In this document: piece after piece, positions 48,147-59,596 of the stretch
How the letters are laid out: the number at the start of each line of letters is the position of its first letter
Numbering within the stretch: the stretch's first letter is position 1
NCBI RefSeq assembly: GCF_000313755.1
Contig: NZ_AMZB01000136.1
Span: 62,001 to 126,000, forward strand
Length of the DNA stretch: 64,000 bases
Direction: 5' to 3'
From: Pseudomonas nitroreducens TX1
Lineage (GTDB): Bacteria; Pseudomonadota; Gammaproteobacteria; Pseudomonadales; Pseudomonadaceae
Position numbers and translations under genes: made by a program
The notes under the pieces: generated by a model
The model's input: the letters and a program-made list of their open reading frames with translations, nothing else
Told to the model about the DNA's origin: nothing
The model's database searches: none

Positions 48147-50498
48147 TCATATGCGGATATCGCGCTCCCTCGCGAGATTCACCAGACTTTCCAGGGCCCG
48201 CTCGAATTCGAATCGCCGCACATTCGTGGCGATGCCCTCGTAGCCCTCATTGAAGACGCTGCGCAGCAGGCTTGCACGCTCGCCGAGCAACCGTCCGGCG
48301 CGCGGGTCGTCCGCCGCCAGCAGGTGCGCCAGGCGCCGACAGACCTGCTCGACCTCGGCGACGTTGCCGCTCTCCAGCAGCGCCGGCGCGGTCGCGGCGG
48401 TCGGCAGCAGCGGCACCGGCAGCGGTTCGTGATTGATGTTCTGCAGGCTCAGGTTGACCGAATCATCCACCCGCCCCAGCGGCAGCCGGCACCAGAACAG
48501 GCTGCCGCGATCCGGCTCGCTTTCCACCCCGACGCTGCCGCCCATCGCCTCCGCCAGCTTGCGGCAGATCGCCAGGCCCAGGCCGGAGCCGCCGTAGCGC
48601 CGGGTGATGGAACTGTCCGCCTGCTGGAAGGATTCGAACAGGCGCTCCTGCTGCAGTTCGGTGATGCCGATGCCGGTATCGCGGAAGGCGAAATACAGCT
48701 GCAGGCTGTCCTCGTCCTCGTCTTCCAGGCGGACGATCAGCACCACCTCGCCCTGCTCGGTGAACTTCAGCGCGTTGTTGCCGTAGTTCATCAGGATCTG
48801 CCGCAGGCGCAGCGAATCGCCCACCACCTGGGCGGGCACTCGCGGGTCGATCTCGCAACGCACCGTCAGGCCCTTGCTCGCGGCGCGGATACTGAACAGG
48901 TCGAACAGCTCGCCGAGCAGGCGTTCGAGGTCGAAGCCGATGTGTTCGAACTCCAGCTTGCCGGCCTCCACGCGGGACAGGTCGAGGATGTCGCTGATCA
49001 GCTCCAGCAGGTACTGGCCCGACCCCTGGATCTTGCCCAGGTAATCCACCTGCTGCGGGTCCAGGGTGGTTTCCTGCAGCAGGTGCGCCAGACCGATGAT
49101 GATGTTCAGCGGCGTGCGGATTTCGTGGCTCATGTTGGCGAGGAAGTCGCTCTTGAGCTGCGCAGCCTCCTCGGCCAGGTCGCGCGCCTCGGCCAGCGCC
49201 AGCTCGGTGGCCTTGCGCGCGGTGACGTCGCGGCTGACGCCCACCAGCCCCAGCAGCCGGCCCTGGTCGTCATGGAAGGCGCTGCGCAGGGTATCGAACA
49301 GCACCCGCCGGCCATCGGGGTAGACCACCCAGCCTTCGCTGGCGAACGGCTGCCTTTCGGTCAGCGCCTGGCGGTCGCGGTCCTGGCGACCGGCGCCGGC
49401 GGCGCGGCTGAACAGCTGCTGATCGCTGCGGCCAATGATGTCTTCCGGCGCGCGCCCCAGGCAGTCGGCGAAAGCCTGGTTGACGCCCAGGTAGCGGCCC
49501 TGGGTGTCCTTGAACCAGATCGGATCGGGAATCGAGTTGATCAGCGCCAGCAGCGTGCTGCGCTGGCGCCGCTCCTCCGCCTCGGCGCGGGCGCGCTCGG
49601 CCACCTGGATCGACAACCGGCGGTTCCACACCAGCACGAAGGTCAGCAGGCCGAGGACGCCCACTACCCAGGGCCAGGCGATCTGTAGCAGGTGCATCCA
49701 GTCGAAGATGTCCAGCGCCGGCAGCCAGCGGGCCTGGATCGCCTCCTGCTCGTTGCGGGTGATGCTGCCCAGCGCGCGGTCCAGCAGCGGCACCAGCGGT
49801 TCGAGCTCCTTGCGCGTGGCGAAGCGCACCTGGCTGTTGCCCAGCCCGCTGTCGCCGCGCACCTCCAGATTGGACAGGTCGAGTTGCTCGATCAGGAAGG
49901 TGGAGGTGATGAGGTTGCCCACGTAGGCATCGGCGCGCCCGGTGGAAACGGCCTTGAGTGCGCTGGGGGAGTCCTCTACCAGCACGAAGTCGATACCCGG
50001 AACCGCCTTGCTCAGCAGCTCGTGCACGGCGTAGCCCTGCTCCACCGCTACCCGGCGGCCGGACAGATCGTCCAGCGTGCGGAGTGTGCTGTCGCGCCGG
50101 GCGAAGATCAGGCTGCTGCTGGTGACGTAGGGCTGGGTGAAGCTCAGGAAGCGCTGGCGCTCTTCGGTGGCCGCCATGGATGGCAGCAGGTCCACCTCGC
50201 CGGCCTTCACCGCCGCCAGCACCTCCTCCCAGGTGTTGTAGAGCACCGGCTGGATGCGCATGCCCAGGCGCTCGGACAACAATTGCAGGTAATCGGCGCT
50301 GATGCCGTGGAACTGGTCGAACTCGTCGATCACCTCGAACGGCGGCCAGCCGGCGCGGAACAGCCCAACGCGGATCGGTTCGTGGGCGGCGACGAAGGCG
50401 CGCTCCTGCTCGCTCAGGTCAACGCCCGCGGCACGGACCTGCGCGCACAGCGCGAGGAGCAGCAGAACAGAGAACAGGCAGAGTCGGCGCAAGGACAT
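48147..50498 (-). CDS. solute-binding-domain sensor histidine kinase (BvgS-like, no receiver)
   Basis: 783 aa from ATG 50498 ([28 protein letters not shown]), signal peptide included. Residues ~25-260 form a periplasmic solute-binding protein family 3 domain ([31 protein letters not shown]). One membrane segment ([17 protein letters not shown]) follows, then a PAS domain ([33 protein letters not shown]), HisKA ([14 protein letters not shown]) and HATPase ([36 protein letters not shown]). The last ~90 residues have no receiver or Hpt domain I can see, so phosphate must pass to a separate regulator, plausibly the HD-GYP protein encoded next to it. Confidence 0.9.
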   Translation of the reverse strand: MSLRRLCLFSVLLLLALCAQVRAAGVDLSEQERAFVAAHEPIRVGLFRAGWPPFEVIDEFDQFHGISADYLQLLSERLGMRIQPVLYNTWEEVLAAVKAGEVDLLPSMAATEERQRFLSFTQPYVTSSSLIFARRDSTLRTLDDLSGRRVAVEQGYAVHELLSKAVPGIDFVLVEDSPSALKAVSTGRADAYVGNLITSTFLIEQLDLSNLEVRGDSGLGNSQVRFATRKELEPLVPLLDRALGSITRNEQEAIQARWLPALDIFDWMHLLQIAWPWVVGVLGLLTFVLVWNRRLSIQVAERARAEAEERRQRSTLLALINSIPDPIWFKDTQGRYLGVNQAFADCLGRAPEDIIGRSDQQLFSRAAGAGRQDRDRQALTERQPFASEGWVVYPDGRRVLFDTLRSAFHDDQGRLLGLVGVSRDVTARKATELALAEARDLAEEAAQLKSDFLANMSHEIRTPLNIIIGLAHLLQETTLDPQQVDYLGKIQGSGQYLLELISDILDLSRVEAGKLEFEHIGFDLERLLGELFDLFSIRAASKGLTVRCEIDPRVPAQVVGDSLRLRQILMNYGNNALKFTEQGEVVLIVRLEDEDEDSLQLYFAFRDTGIGITELQQERLFESFQQADSSITRRYGGSGLGLAICRKLAEAMGGSVGVESEPDRGSLFWCRLPLGRVDDSVNLSLQNINHEPLPVPLLPTAATAPALLESGNVAEVEQVCRRLAHLLAADDPRAGRLLGERASLLRSVFNEGYEGIATNVRRFEFERALESLVNLARERDIRI

Positions 50499-50632
50499 GG
50501 GTTCTTCTTCAGGCGATACCCAGCAAGCGTAGCCCCTGCTGCCGCGCTTCGAATTTGAAAACGCGATGCGGATTGCTGCACTTCGTGTCGGGACGGAGAA
50601 TCCCCTCAACAGCCATTGCCTGGAGAGCTGCC

Positions 50633-51694
50633 ATGACGACCACCTCACTTGACCCCGAGCGCTGCTGGCAGGCGGTCTGCGAGCGCGATGCACGCTACGA
50701 GGGGCGTTTCGTCTTCAGCGTGCGCTCCACGGGCGTGTACTGCCGGCCGAACTGCCCGGCGCGCCGGCCGTCGCGGGAGAACGTGGCCTTTCATGCAGCG
50801 CCAGACGCGGCCGAAGCCGCCGGCTTTCGCCCATGCAAACGCTGCTCGCCGCGTGGCCCGAGTCCAAGGGAGCAACTGGATGCGCTGGTCGCCGCGGCCT
50901 GCGAACTGCTCGACAAGGCCGAGAAGCCGCCCACCCTGGACGAACTCGCCGGGCGCATCGGCCTGTCCGCCTCGCACCTGGCCCGCGCCTTCAAGGCCCG
51001 CACCGGCCTGACGCCCCGCGCCTGGGCCGAATCCCGCCGCGAGCAACGCCTCGCCGCCGCCCTGCCGCAAGCGCGCTCGGTGCTCGACGCCGCACTCGAA
51101 GCCGGCTACTCCGGCACCCGCGCCCTGTATGAAAGCGACATGCCCCTGAGCCCCGCACAACGCCGGCAGAAAGGCGCCGGCGAACGCCTGCGCTACGCCA
51201 TCGCGCCCTCCCGGCTCGGACTGGTACTGCTGGCCGCCACCGACAAGGGGGTGTGCGCCCTGCTCTTCGCCGACGATGCCGGCGAGCTGGAGCGCCAGTT
51301 GGCCGAGCGCTTCAGCGCTGCCGAGCGAGCCCGCGACGATGAGGGTCTCGGTGACTGGCTGCGCCAGGTCCTCATCCAGCTGGAAGAACCCGAAAAGGCC
51401 GCGCAGCTCCCGCTGGACCTGCACGGCAGCGCCTTCCAGCTTCGCGTCTGGCGCGCCCTGACACGCATTCCCAGCGGCGAAACACGGCGCTACGGCGAAC
51501 TCGCCGAGACATTGGGCACCCACCCGAGGGCCATCGCCCGCGCTTGCGCCAGCAATAATGTCGGCCTGCTGGTGCCCTGCCACCGTGTGGTCGGCGGTAC
51601 GGGCGAAGGCGGCTATCGCTGGGGCCTGCCGCGCAAACGCGAACTGCTGCGCCGCGAGGAACACGCCGCCGGTCAGAACCCCGAGGTGGATTGA
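50633..51694 (+). CDS. ada: Ada, O6-methylguanine-DNA methyltransferase and transcriptional activator
   Basis: 353 aa from ATG 50633 ([24 protein letters not shown]). The N-terminal zinc domain has four cysteines (C37, C41, C68, C71: VYCRPNCP and RPCKRC), one of which accepts methyl groups from phosphotriesters. The AraC-type helix-turn-helix follows ([30 protein letters not shown]). The C-terminal domain has the alkyl-accepting cysteine in [11 protein letters not shown] and [24 protein letters not shown]. It both repairs alkylated DNA and activates the adaptive response. Frame upstream of 50633 is not supported. Confidence 0.95.
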   Translation: MTTTSLDPERCWQAVCERDARYEGRFVFSVRSTGVYCRPNCPARRPSRENVAFHAAPDAAEAAGFRPCKRCSPRGPSPREQLDALVAAACELLDKAEKPPTLDELAGRIGLSASHLARAFKARTGLTPRAWAESRREQRLAAALPQARSVLDAALEAGYSGTRALYESDMPLSPAQRRQKGAGERLRYAIAPSRLGLVLLAATDKGVCALLFADDAGELERQLAERFSAAERARDDEGLGDWLRQVLIQLEEPEKAAQLPLDLHGSAFQLRVWRALTRIPSGETRRYGELAETLGTHPRAIARACASNNVGLLVPCHRVVGGTGEGGYRWGLPRKRELLRREEHAAGQNPEVD

Positions 51695-51765
51695 CCTCGA
51701 TCACGCACGGCGAAGGGGGGCGGCGTGCTATTTTCCCCCGCCTTACCCCACCTCCCCGGCACACC

Positions 51766-52380
51766 ATGGATTTCTGGTCCCTGATCACCCGCCTGGGCGA
51801 CAGCTCCCTGCTCGCGCCCGCCGCCTTGTTCGTCTTCTGCTGGCTGCTGTACCGCCGCGAGACAGCCAAGGCCGGGTTGTGGGCGCTGCTGTTCGGATGC
51901 TCGACCGCACTGGTGGTGGGTTCGAAGCTGGCCTTCATGGGCTGGGGAATCGGAATTCCGAACCTGAACTTCACTGGCATCTCCGGCCACAGCATGATGG
52001 CCGGCGCAGTACTGCCGCCGCTCGCCGCGCAATTGTTCAGCAGGCGGCGCGCCAGCCTCGTCGCGGCCGGGCTGGCGGCGCTGGTCGCCGTACTGGTGGG
52101 CCTGTCTCGGCTGGCGATCAACGTGCATTCGCCAGCCGAGGTCTATGCAGGCCTTGCGCTGGGTCTGGGGACCAGCGCCATATTCCTCGGCGCCACGCGC
52201 GCCGCCCTGCCTGCCCTGCAGCCTGCGCTTCTGCTGCTGGTCGTAGCGCTGGGGCTGGGCCAAGCGACCACCGGGGTTCGCGCGCCGACGCACCAGTTGC
52301 TGGAGCGCATCGCCGCACACCTGGCCGACCGCGACCAGCCCTATCAGCGCGGTCAGTGGGCGGGCCAGCCGGACGTCTGA
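51766..52380 (+). CDS. PAP2-superfamily membrane phosphatase
   Basis: 204 aa from ATG 51766 (MDFWSLITRLGDSSLLAPAALFVFCWLLYRRE). About five membrane segments. The PAP2 motifs SGHSMMAGAVLP (with the catalytic His) and SRLAINVHSPAEVYAGL are visible; the first motif (KxxxxxxRP) is less clear. Such enzymes remove phosphate from lipid phosphates at the membrane. It follows ada by 71 bp and its relation to the aat locus downstream is unclear. Confidence 0.85.
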   Translation: MDFWSLITRLGDSSLLAPAALFVFCWLLYRRETAKAGLWALLFGCSTALVVGSKLAFMGWGIGIPNLNFTGISGHSMMAGAVLPPLAAQLFSRRRASLVAAGLAALVAVLVGLSRLAINVHSPAEVYAGLALGLGTSAIFLGATRAALPALQPALLLLVVALGLGQATTGVRAPTHQLLERIAAHLADRDQPYQRGQWAGQPDV

Positions 52381-52392
52381 GCCGGAGTCTCG

Positions 52393-52437
52393 TTCGGATT
52401 TCCGAACGACAATTCCCCGAATATCCGGGAGGCCGAA
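52393..52437. promoter_or_regulatory. two AauR-type upstream activating sites
   Basis: TTCGG-ATTT-CCGAA at 52393-52406 is a perfect match to the inverted repeat TTCGG-N4-CCGAA that I recall for AauR. TCCGG-GAGG-CCGAA at 52424-52437 matches with one change. Centres are 31 bp apart, close to three helical turns, and 80-115 bp upstream of the -24 element. Confidence 0.82.
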
Positions 52438-52514
52438 CGCCACGCTGCCTCGCCGCGACGCCTACCTCTTAATTAATCATTATATTTCATATAGTTAGAT
52501 GAATATCCAGGATT

Positions 52515-52530
52515 TGGCACGGACCCTGCT
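52515..52530 (+). promoter_or_regulatory. sigma-54 promoter of aatJQMP
   Basis: TGGCACG-GACC-CTGCT has GG at 52516-52517 and GC at 52528-52529, exactly 10 bp between. Start point near 52541, 78 bp upstream of aatJ. This fits regulation by the sigma-54 activator AauR encoded at the end of the cluster. Confidence 0.9.
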
Positions 52531-52618
52531 CTGCTCCACCTCGAACGTGCGACCGGCCTGGAGTGAGCCTCGTCGGCGCAGGACTGAATAACAAACACAA
52601 CCAGTCGAGGTAGTCTCC

Positions 52619-53527
52619 ATGCGTTTCGCACCCCGTGCGTTGGGCGTCGCCATTGTCGCGGCCCTGCTCGCCACTCCCGTCGTCGCCGAAGAACTCACCG
52701 GTACCCTGAAGAAGATCAAGGACTCCGGCACCATCGTCCTCGGCCACCGTGACGCCTCCATCCCCTTCTCCTACCTCGGCAGCGATCCGCGCCAGCCCGA
52801 AGGTTATTCCCACGACCTGCAGATCAAGGTCGTCGAAGCCCTGAAGAAGGAGCTGAACGCTCCCGACCTGAAGGTTCGCTACAACCTGGTGACCTCCCAG
52901 ACCCGTATCCCGCTGGTGCAGAACGGCACCGTGGACATCGAGTGCGGCTCCACCACCAACAACCTTGAGCGCCAGAAGCAGGTCGACTTCTCCGTCGGCA
53001 TCTTCGAGGTCGGCACCCGCCTGCTGACCAAGACCAGCTCGGGCATAAACGACTTCCCGGACCTCAAGGGCAAGAACGTGGTGACCACCGCGGGCACCAC
53101 CTCCGAGCGCCTGCTCAAGCAGATGAACGCCGACCAGAAGATGGGCATGAACATCATCTCCGCCAAGGACCATGGCGAGTCCTTCCTGATGCTCGAATCC
53201 GGCCGCGCCGTGGCCTTCATGATGGACGACGCGCTGCTCTACGGCGAAATGGCCAAGGCCAAGAAGCCCGACGACTGGCACGTGGTCGGCAAGCCGCAGT
53301 CCTTCGAGATCTATGCGTGCATGGTTCGCAAGGGCGATGCACCGTTCAAGAAGGTGGTCGACAAGGCCATCTCCGACACCTTCGCTTCGGGTGAGGTCAA
53401 CAAGATCTACGACAAGTGGTTCATGCAGCCCATCCCGCCGAAGAACCTGAATCTCAATTTCCCGATGAGTGATGAGCTCAAGAAGCTGATCGCCAATCCG
53501 ACCGACAAGTCTGCCGAGCAGATGTAA
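52619..53527 (+). CDS. aatJ: AatJ, periplasmic glutamate/aspartate-binding protein
   Basis: 302 aa. Signal peptide MRFAPRALGVAIVAALLATPVVAEEL. The SBP_bac_3 fold is complete: TIVLGHRDASIPFSYLGSDPRQPEGYSHDLQIKVV, RYNLVTSQTRIPLVQNGTVDIECGSTTNN and FDVAEL-type hinge segments; the ligand-contacting R in SQTRIPL and the D in VDIECGSTT match acidic-amino-acid binding proteins. It delivers glutamate or aspartate to AatQMP. ATG 52619 is preceded by CGAGGTAGTCTCC. Confidence 0.95.
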   Translation: MRFAPRALGVAIVAALLATPVVAEELTGTLKKIKDSGTIVLGHRDASIPFSYLGSDPRQPEGYSHDLQIKVVEALKKELNAPDLKVRYNLVTSQTRIPLVQNGTVDIECGSTTNNLERQKQVDFSVGIFEVGTRLLTKTSSGINDFPDLKGKNVVTTAGTTSERLLKQMNADQKMGMNIISAKDHGESFLMLESGRAVAFMMDDALLYGEMAKAKKPDDWHVVGKPQSFEIYACMVRKGDAPFKKVVDKAISDTFASGEVNKIYDKWFMQPIPPKNLNLNFPMSDELKKLIANPTDKSAEQM

Positions 53528-53572
53528 CGGTCGCGCGCGGCTGCGCCCACAAGGCGTAGCCACGCGGGGGAT

Positions 53573-53597
53573 CGGGAGCGCGCGCCATGCGCTCCCG
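53573..53597 (+). terminator. hairpin between aatJ and aatQ (attenuator-like)
   Basis: CGGGAGCGC pairs perfectly with GCGCTCCCG around a 7-base loop, 46 bp after the aatJ stop. No T-run follows. Such hairpins stabilise the binding-protein message or partly terminate, making more binding protein than membrane subunits. Confidence 0.6.
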
Positions 53598-53718
53598 AGC
53601 CCACTACTTCAATGATGACGATGCCGGAACACCCGCTACCCGCGGGTGGTGGGAGTCCTTGCGCCCGCGTCCGGCCTCGAACACACCGTGAAATGTCTTA
53701 CCCGAGGGGAAACCCGTC

Positions 53719-54465
53719 ATGGATTACAACTGGGACTGGGGCGTGTTCTTCAAGTCCACCGGGATCGGCGACGAACGCTACCTGGACTGGTACATCACCG
53801 GCCTGGGCTGGACCATCGCCGTCTCGCTCGCGGCCTGGGTCATCGCCCTGGCGCTCGGCTCGCTGCTGGGCGTGATGCGCACCCTGCCCAACCGCTGGTT
53901 GTCGGGCATCGCCACGGCCTATGTGGAGCTGTTCCGCAACGTGCCGCTGCTGGTGCAGCTGTTCATCTGGTACTTCCTGGTGCCGGATTACCTGCCACAG
54001 CCGATCCAGGACTGGTTCAAGCTGGGCATCGCCCCGGAGACCTCGGCCTTCATCAGTGTCGTCGTGTGCCTGGGCCTGTTCACCGCCGCGCGGGTCTGCG
54101 AGCAGGTGCGCACCGGCATCCAGGCGCTGCCCAAGGGCCAGCTCGCCGCCGCCAGCGCCGTGGGCTTCCGCCTGCCGGCGATCTACCGCCACGTGCTGCT
54201 GCCGCAGGCGTTCCGGATCATCATTCCGCCGCTGACCTCGGAATTCCTCAACGTCTTCAAGAACTCCTCGGTGGCCTCGCTGATCGGCCTGATGGAGCTG
54301 CTGGCGCAGACCAAGCAGACCGCCGAATTCAGCGCCAACCTGTTCGAGGCCTTCACCCTGGCCACCGCGATCTACTTCACCCTGAACATGAGCCTGATGC
54401 TGATCATGCGCATGGTCGAGAAGAAAGTCGCCGTGCCGGGCCTGATCTCCGTGGGAGGTAAATGA
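53719..54465 (+). CDS. aatQ: AatQ, ABC transporter permease for acidic amino acids
   Basis: 248 aa (MDYNWDWGVFFKSTGIGDERYLDWYITGLGWTIAVSLAAWVIALALGSLLGVMRTLPNR), with GAGGGGAAACCCGTC upstream. Five to six membrane segments and the EAA loop (EQVRTGIQALPKGQLAAASAVGFRLPAIYRHVLLPQAFRIIIPPLTSEFLN) of the HisMQ type. GltJ-like. Stop overlaps aatM start by 4 bp. Confidence 0.94.
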   Translation: MDYNWDWGVFFKSTGIGDERYLDWYITGLGWTIAVSLAAWVIALALGSLLGVMRTLPNRWLSGIATAYVELFRNVPLLVQLFIWYFLVPDYLPQPIQDWFKLGIAPETSAFISVVVCLGLFTAARVCEQVRTGIQALPKGQLAAASAVGFRLPAIYRHVLLPQAFRIIIPPLTSEFLNVFKNSSVASLIGLMELLAQTKQTAEFSANLFEAFTLATAIYFTLNMSLMLIMRMVEKKVAVPGLISVGGK

Positions 54466-55130
54466 TGGACTTCAGCCAGATCGTCCCCGCCCTCCCCGGC
54501 CTCTGGGAAGGCATGCTCACCACCCTGCAGCTGATGGCGCTGGGTGTGCTGGGCGGCGTGGTGCTCGGCACCGTCCTCGCGCTGATGCGACTGTCGAGCA
54601 GCAAGCTGCTGTCGAACATCGCCGGCTTCTACGTGAACTACTTCCGCTCGATCCCGCTGCTGCTGGTGATCACCTGGTTCTACTTCGCGGTGCCGTTCAT
54701 CCTGCGCTGGATCACCGGCCAGGACACCCCCGTGGGCGCGTTCACCTCGTGCCTGGTGGCCTTCATGATGTTCGAGGCGGCGTACTACTGCGAGATCGTC
54801 CGCGCCGGCATCCAGGCCATCCCCAAGGGCCAGATCGGCGCGTCCTACGCGCTGGGCATGACCTACGGCCAGTCCATGCGCCTGATCATCCTGCCCCAGG
54901 CGTTCCGCAAGATGACCCCGCTGCTGCTGCAGCAGAGCATCATCCTGTTCCAGGACACCTCGCTCGTGTACTCGGTCGGCCTGATGGACTTCCTCAACGC
55001 CGCCCGTTCCCGTGGCGACATCATCGGCCAGCCCCATGAATTCCTGATCTTCGCCGGTCTCGTCTACTTCGTCATCAGCTTCGCCGCGTCCTTCGGTGTG
55101 AAGCGCCTGCAGAAAAGGTTAACCGTATGA
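54462..55130 (+). CDS. aatM: AatM, ABC transporter permease for acidic amino acids
   Basis: 222 aa ([41 protein letters not shown]). GltK-like second permease with EAA loop ([67 protein letters not shown]). Forms the membrane channel with AatQ. The 4-bp overlaps at both ends indicate translational coupling through aatQ-aatM-aatP. Confidence 0.94.
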   Translation: MMDFSQIVPALPGLWEGMLTTLQLMALGVLGGVVLGTVLALMRLSSSKLLSNIAGFYVNYFRSIPLLLVITWFYFAVPFILRWITGQDTPVGAFTSCLVAFMMFEAAYYCEIVRAGIQAIPKGQIGASYALGMTYGQSMRLIILPQAFRKMTPLLLQQSIILFQDTSLVYSVGLMDFLNAARSRGDIIGQPHEFLIFAGLVYFVISFAASFGVKRLQKRLTV

Positions 55131-55861
55131 TCTCCATCGATAACGTCAGCAAGTGGTATGGCGACTTCCAGGTGCTCACCGACTGCAACACCAAGGTGTC
55201 CAAGGGTGAAGTGGTGGTGGTCTGCGGGCCGTCCGGCTCGGGCAAGTCGACCCTGATCAAGTGCGTCAACGCGCTGGAGCCCTTCCAGAAGGGCGACATC
55301 ACCGTCGACGGCACCTCCATCGCCAACCCGAAGACCGACCTGCCGAAACTGCGCTCGCGCGTCGGCATGGTGTTCCAGCACTTCGAGCTGTTCCCGCACC
55401 TGACCATCACCGAGAACCTCACCATCGCCCAGCGCAAGGTGCTGGGACGGAGCAAGGAAGAGGCGATGGACAAGGGCATGAAGCTGCTCGACCGCGTCGG
55501 CCTCAAGGCCCATGCGCACAAGCATCCCGGCCAGCTCTCCGGCGGCCAGCAGCAGCGCGTGGCGATCGCCCGCGCGCTGGCCATGGATCCGATCGTCATG
55601 CTGTTCGACGAACCGACCTCGGCGCTCGACCCGGAGATGGTCAACGAGGTGCTCGACGTGATGGTCCAGCTCGCCCACGAAGGCATGACCATGATGTGCG
55701 TGACCCACGAGATGGGCTTCGCGCGCAAGGTCGCCGACCGGGTGATCTTCATGGACCGCGGGCAGATCGTCGAGGACTGCCCGAAGGAGGAGTTCTTCGG
55801 CGACCTGCAGAATCGCGCCGAGCGCACCCAGCAGTTCCTCGCCAAGATCCTGCCGCACTGA
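55127..55861 (+). CDS. aatP: AatP, ATPase of the acidic amino acid importer
   Basis: 244 aa ([45 protein letters not shown]). Walker [10 protein letters not shown] (~34-42), Q-loop [12 protein letters not shown], signature [16 protein letters not shown], Walker [16 protein letters not shown] and switch His in MCVTHEMGF. Powers glutamate/aspartate uptake through AatQM. Confidence 0.96.
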   Translation: MISIDNVSKWYGDFQVLTDCNTKVSKGEVVVVCGPSGSGKSTLIKCVNALEPFQKGDITVDGTSIANPKTDLPKLRSRVGMVFQHFELFPHLTITENLTIAQRKVLGRSKEEAMDKGMKLLDRVGLKAHAHKHPGQLSGGQQQRVAIARALAMDPIVMLFDEPTSALDPEMVNEVLDVMVQLAHEGMTMMCVTHEMGFARKVADRVIFMDRGQIVEDCPKEEFFGDLQNRAERTQQFLAKILPH

Positions 55862-55946
55862 GTCGGGTTCGCTGATCCACCCGAGCGCCCCGGTTCGCCG
55901 GGGTCCTCAACCTCACCGCAACTACAAGAATAAATAAGGAAGTCCC

Positions 55947-57620
<1,674 letters not shown>

Positions 57621-57742
57621 CCCCTGGCGGACGCACCGTGTGGTACCCGAGTCAGTCCATCGCCGCCCCCCGGCGTTGGGCTGGCTCGGCCCCGGCGACT
57701 GTGCTGCAATGCGCTTCCAGCCCATTGCCGCCGCCGCTCACC

Positions 57743-59596
57743 GTGAAGCCACGCCTCGTGCGCAACTACCTGTTGCCCCTCCTGCTGCTCCTGCTCACCC
57801 TGGGCTTCGGCTACGGCGGCTACCTGATCAGCGAAGGTGCCGGCACCCGCAGCCTGATCGAGAGCGGCGAGCGCCAGCTCGAACTGCACGCCCGCGGTGT
57901 GGAAAGCGAGATCAGCCGCTACACCTACCTGCCCAGCCTGCTGGAACTCGAAGGCAGCGTCAGCCGCCTGCTGGTGGACCCGACACCGCTGCATCGCGAC
58001 CGCGTCAACCATTACCTGGAAGGCCTCAACCGCCGCGCCGGCAGCCGCGCCGTGTACCTGCTGGATACCTCCGGCCGCGTGCTGGCCACCAGCAACTGGC
58101 AGGATGCCGACAGCTACCTGGGCGAAGACCTGTCCTTTCGCGCCTATTTCCAGGAAGCGGTGAACGGCCGCCCCGGCCGCTTCTATGGCATCGGCAGCAC
58201 CACCGGCGAGCCCGGCTACTACCTCGCCCACGGCCTGGTCCACGGCGGCAGGATCGTCGGCGTGGCGGTGGTCAAGGTGCGCATGGAAGCCCTCGAAGAG
58301 CGCTGGGAGAAGGCGCGCCTGCAAGCCTTCGTCAGCGACGAGAACGGCATCATCATCCTCTCCAGCGACCCGACCCTGCGCCTGAAGGCCGTGCGTCCGC
58401 TCAGCGACCAGGACAAGGAACGCCTCGCCCGCAGCCTGCAGTACTACTGGTGGGCGCTCAATGAATGGCAGCCGCTGGCGCGCCACCCCCTCGGCAAGGG
58501 CGTGGAGGAGATCAGCTTCCCGCCGCCGGGCGAGAACACCGAAGGCCACAAGCCGCTCAGCTACCTGATGCAGACGCGCAGCCTGAGCGACACGCCGTGG
58601 AACTTCACCCTGCTCACCCCGCTGGCCGACCTGCGCCGCGAAGCGCTGATGCATGGCGTGCTGGCCGCCGTCGGCTTCGCCCTGTTCGCCTTCCTGCTGA
58701 TTGCCTGGAACGAGCGGCGCAAGGTCATCGCCACCCGCCTCGCCGCCCGCGAGGCACTGGAGCAGGCCAACAACGCCCTGGAGCGACGCATCGCCGAGCG
58801 CACCGCCGACCTGCGCGCCAGCAACCAGCACCTGCGCGAACAGATCCGCGAGCGCCGGCAGGCCGAGGACACCTTGCGCAAGGCCCAGGATCGCCTGGTG
58901 CAGGCCGGCAAGCTGGCGGTGATCGGGCAGATGTCCACCAGCATCGCCCACGAACTCAACCAGCCGCTGGCAGCGCTGCGCACCCTGTCGAGCAACAGCG
59001 TGCGCTTCCTGGAACGCGGCAAGCTCGATGTCGCCAGCAGCAACCTCGAAGCCATCGCCGAAATGGTCGACCGCATGGGCCGCATCACCGCCAGCCTGCG
59101 CGCCTTCGCCCGGCGCGCCGACGACCACGGCCAGGCAACCCTGAGCAAGGCAGTGGACGCGGCGGTGATGGTGTTGCAGGTGCGCCTTGCCGAAGTACCG
59201 GTGACCCTGCACCGCGACTACCCCGACGCGCAGCTGGCCATCGACCAGACGCGCCTGGAACAGATCCTGGTCAACCTGATCGCCAACGCCCTCGATGCCA
59301 TGGGCCCGCAGGCCGACCGCCAGCTGTGGCTGGAAGGCCGCAGCGAAGGCGACGGCCACTACCGCCTGGTCGTTCGCGACAATGGCCCTGGCATTCCGCA
59401 GGATGCGCGAGCGCACCTGTTCGAACCCTTCTTCACCACCAAGCCCGGCGAACTCGGCCTGGGCCTGGGCCTGACCCTGTCGGCCAGCCTCGCCACCGCC
59501 GCCGGCGGCAGCCTCGGCGTGGCCTATCCGGAGGCCGGCGGCACCGCCTTCGAGCTGCACCTGCCGCTGCTGCCCGCCATGGAGACACCCGCATGA
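57743..59596 (+). CDS. aauS: AauS, sensor histidine kinase for acidic amino acids
   Basis: 617 aa from GTG 57743 (MKPRLVRNYLLPLLLLLLTLGFGYGGYLIS); GTG 57701 and GTG 57638 in the same frame are alternatives. Two membrane segments (residues ~8-28 and ~320-340, VLAAVGFALFAFLLIAW) bracket a periplasmic dCache-type sensor (DTSGRVLATSNWQDADSYLGEDLSFRAYFQEAV, then GRFYGIGSTTGEPGYYLAHGL). A coiled coil leads to HisKA (SIAHELNQPLAALRTLSSNS) and HATPase (NLIANALDAM, RDNGPGI, LGLGLTLSASLATAAGG). DctB-like architecture. Stop overlaps aauR by 4 bp. Confidence 0.92.
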   Translation: MKPRLVRNYLLPLLLLLLTLGFGYGGYLISEGAGTRSLIESGERQLELHARGVESEISRYTYLPSLLELEGSVSRLLVDPTPLHRDRVNHYLEGLNRRAGSRAVYLLDTSGRVLATSNWQDADSYLGEDLSFRAYFQEAVNGRPGRFYGIGSTTGEPGYYLAHGLVHGGRIVGVAVVKVRMEALEERWEKARLQAFVSDENGIIILSSDPTLRLKAVRPLSDQDKERLARSLQYYWWALNEWQPLARHPLGKGVEEISFPPPGENTEGHKPLSYLMQTRSLSDTPWNFTLLTPLADLRREALMHGVLAAVGFALFAFLLIAWNERRKVIATRLAAREALEQANNALERRIAERTADLRASNQHLREQIRERRQAEDTLRKAQDRLVQAGKLAVIGQMSTSIAHELNQPLAALRTLSSNSVRFLERGKLDVASSNLEAIAEMVDRMGRITASLRAFARRADDHGQATLSKAVDAAVMVLQVRLAEVPVTLHRDYPDAQLAIDQTRLEQILVNLIANALDAMGPQADRQLWLEGRSEGDGHYRLVVRDNGPGIPQDARAHLFEPFFTTKPGELGLGLGLTLSASLATAAGGSLGVAYPEAGGTAFELHLPLLPAMETPA

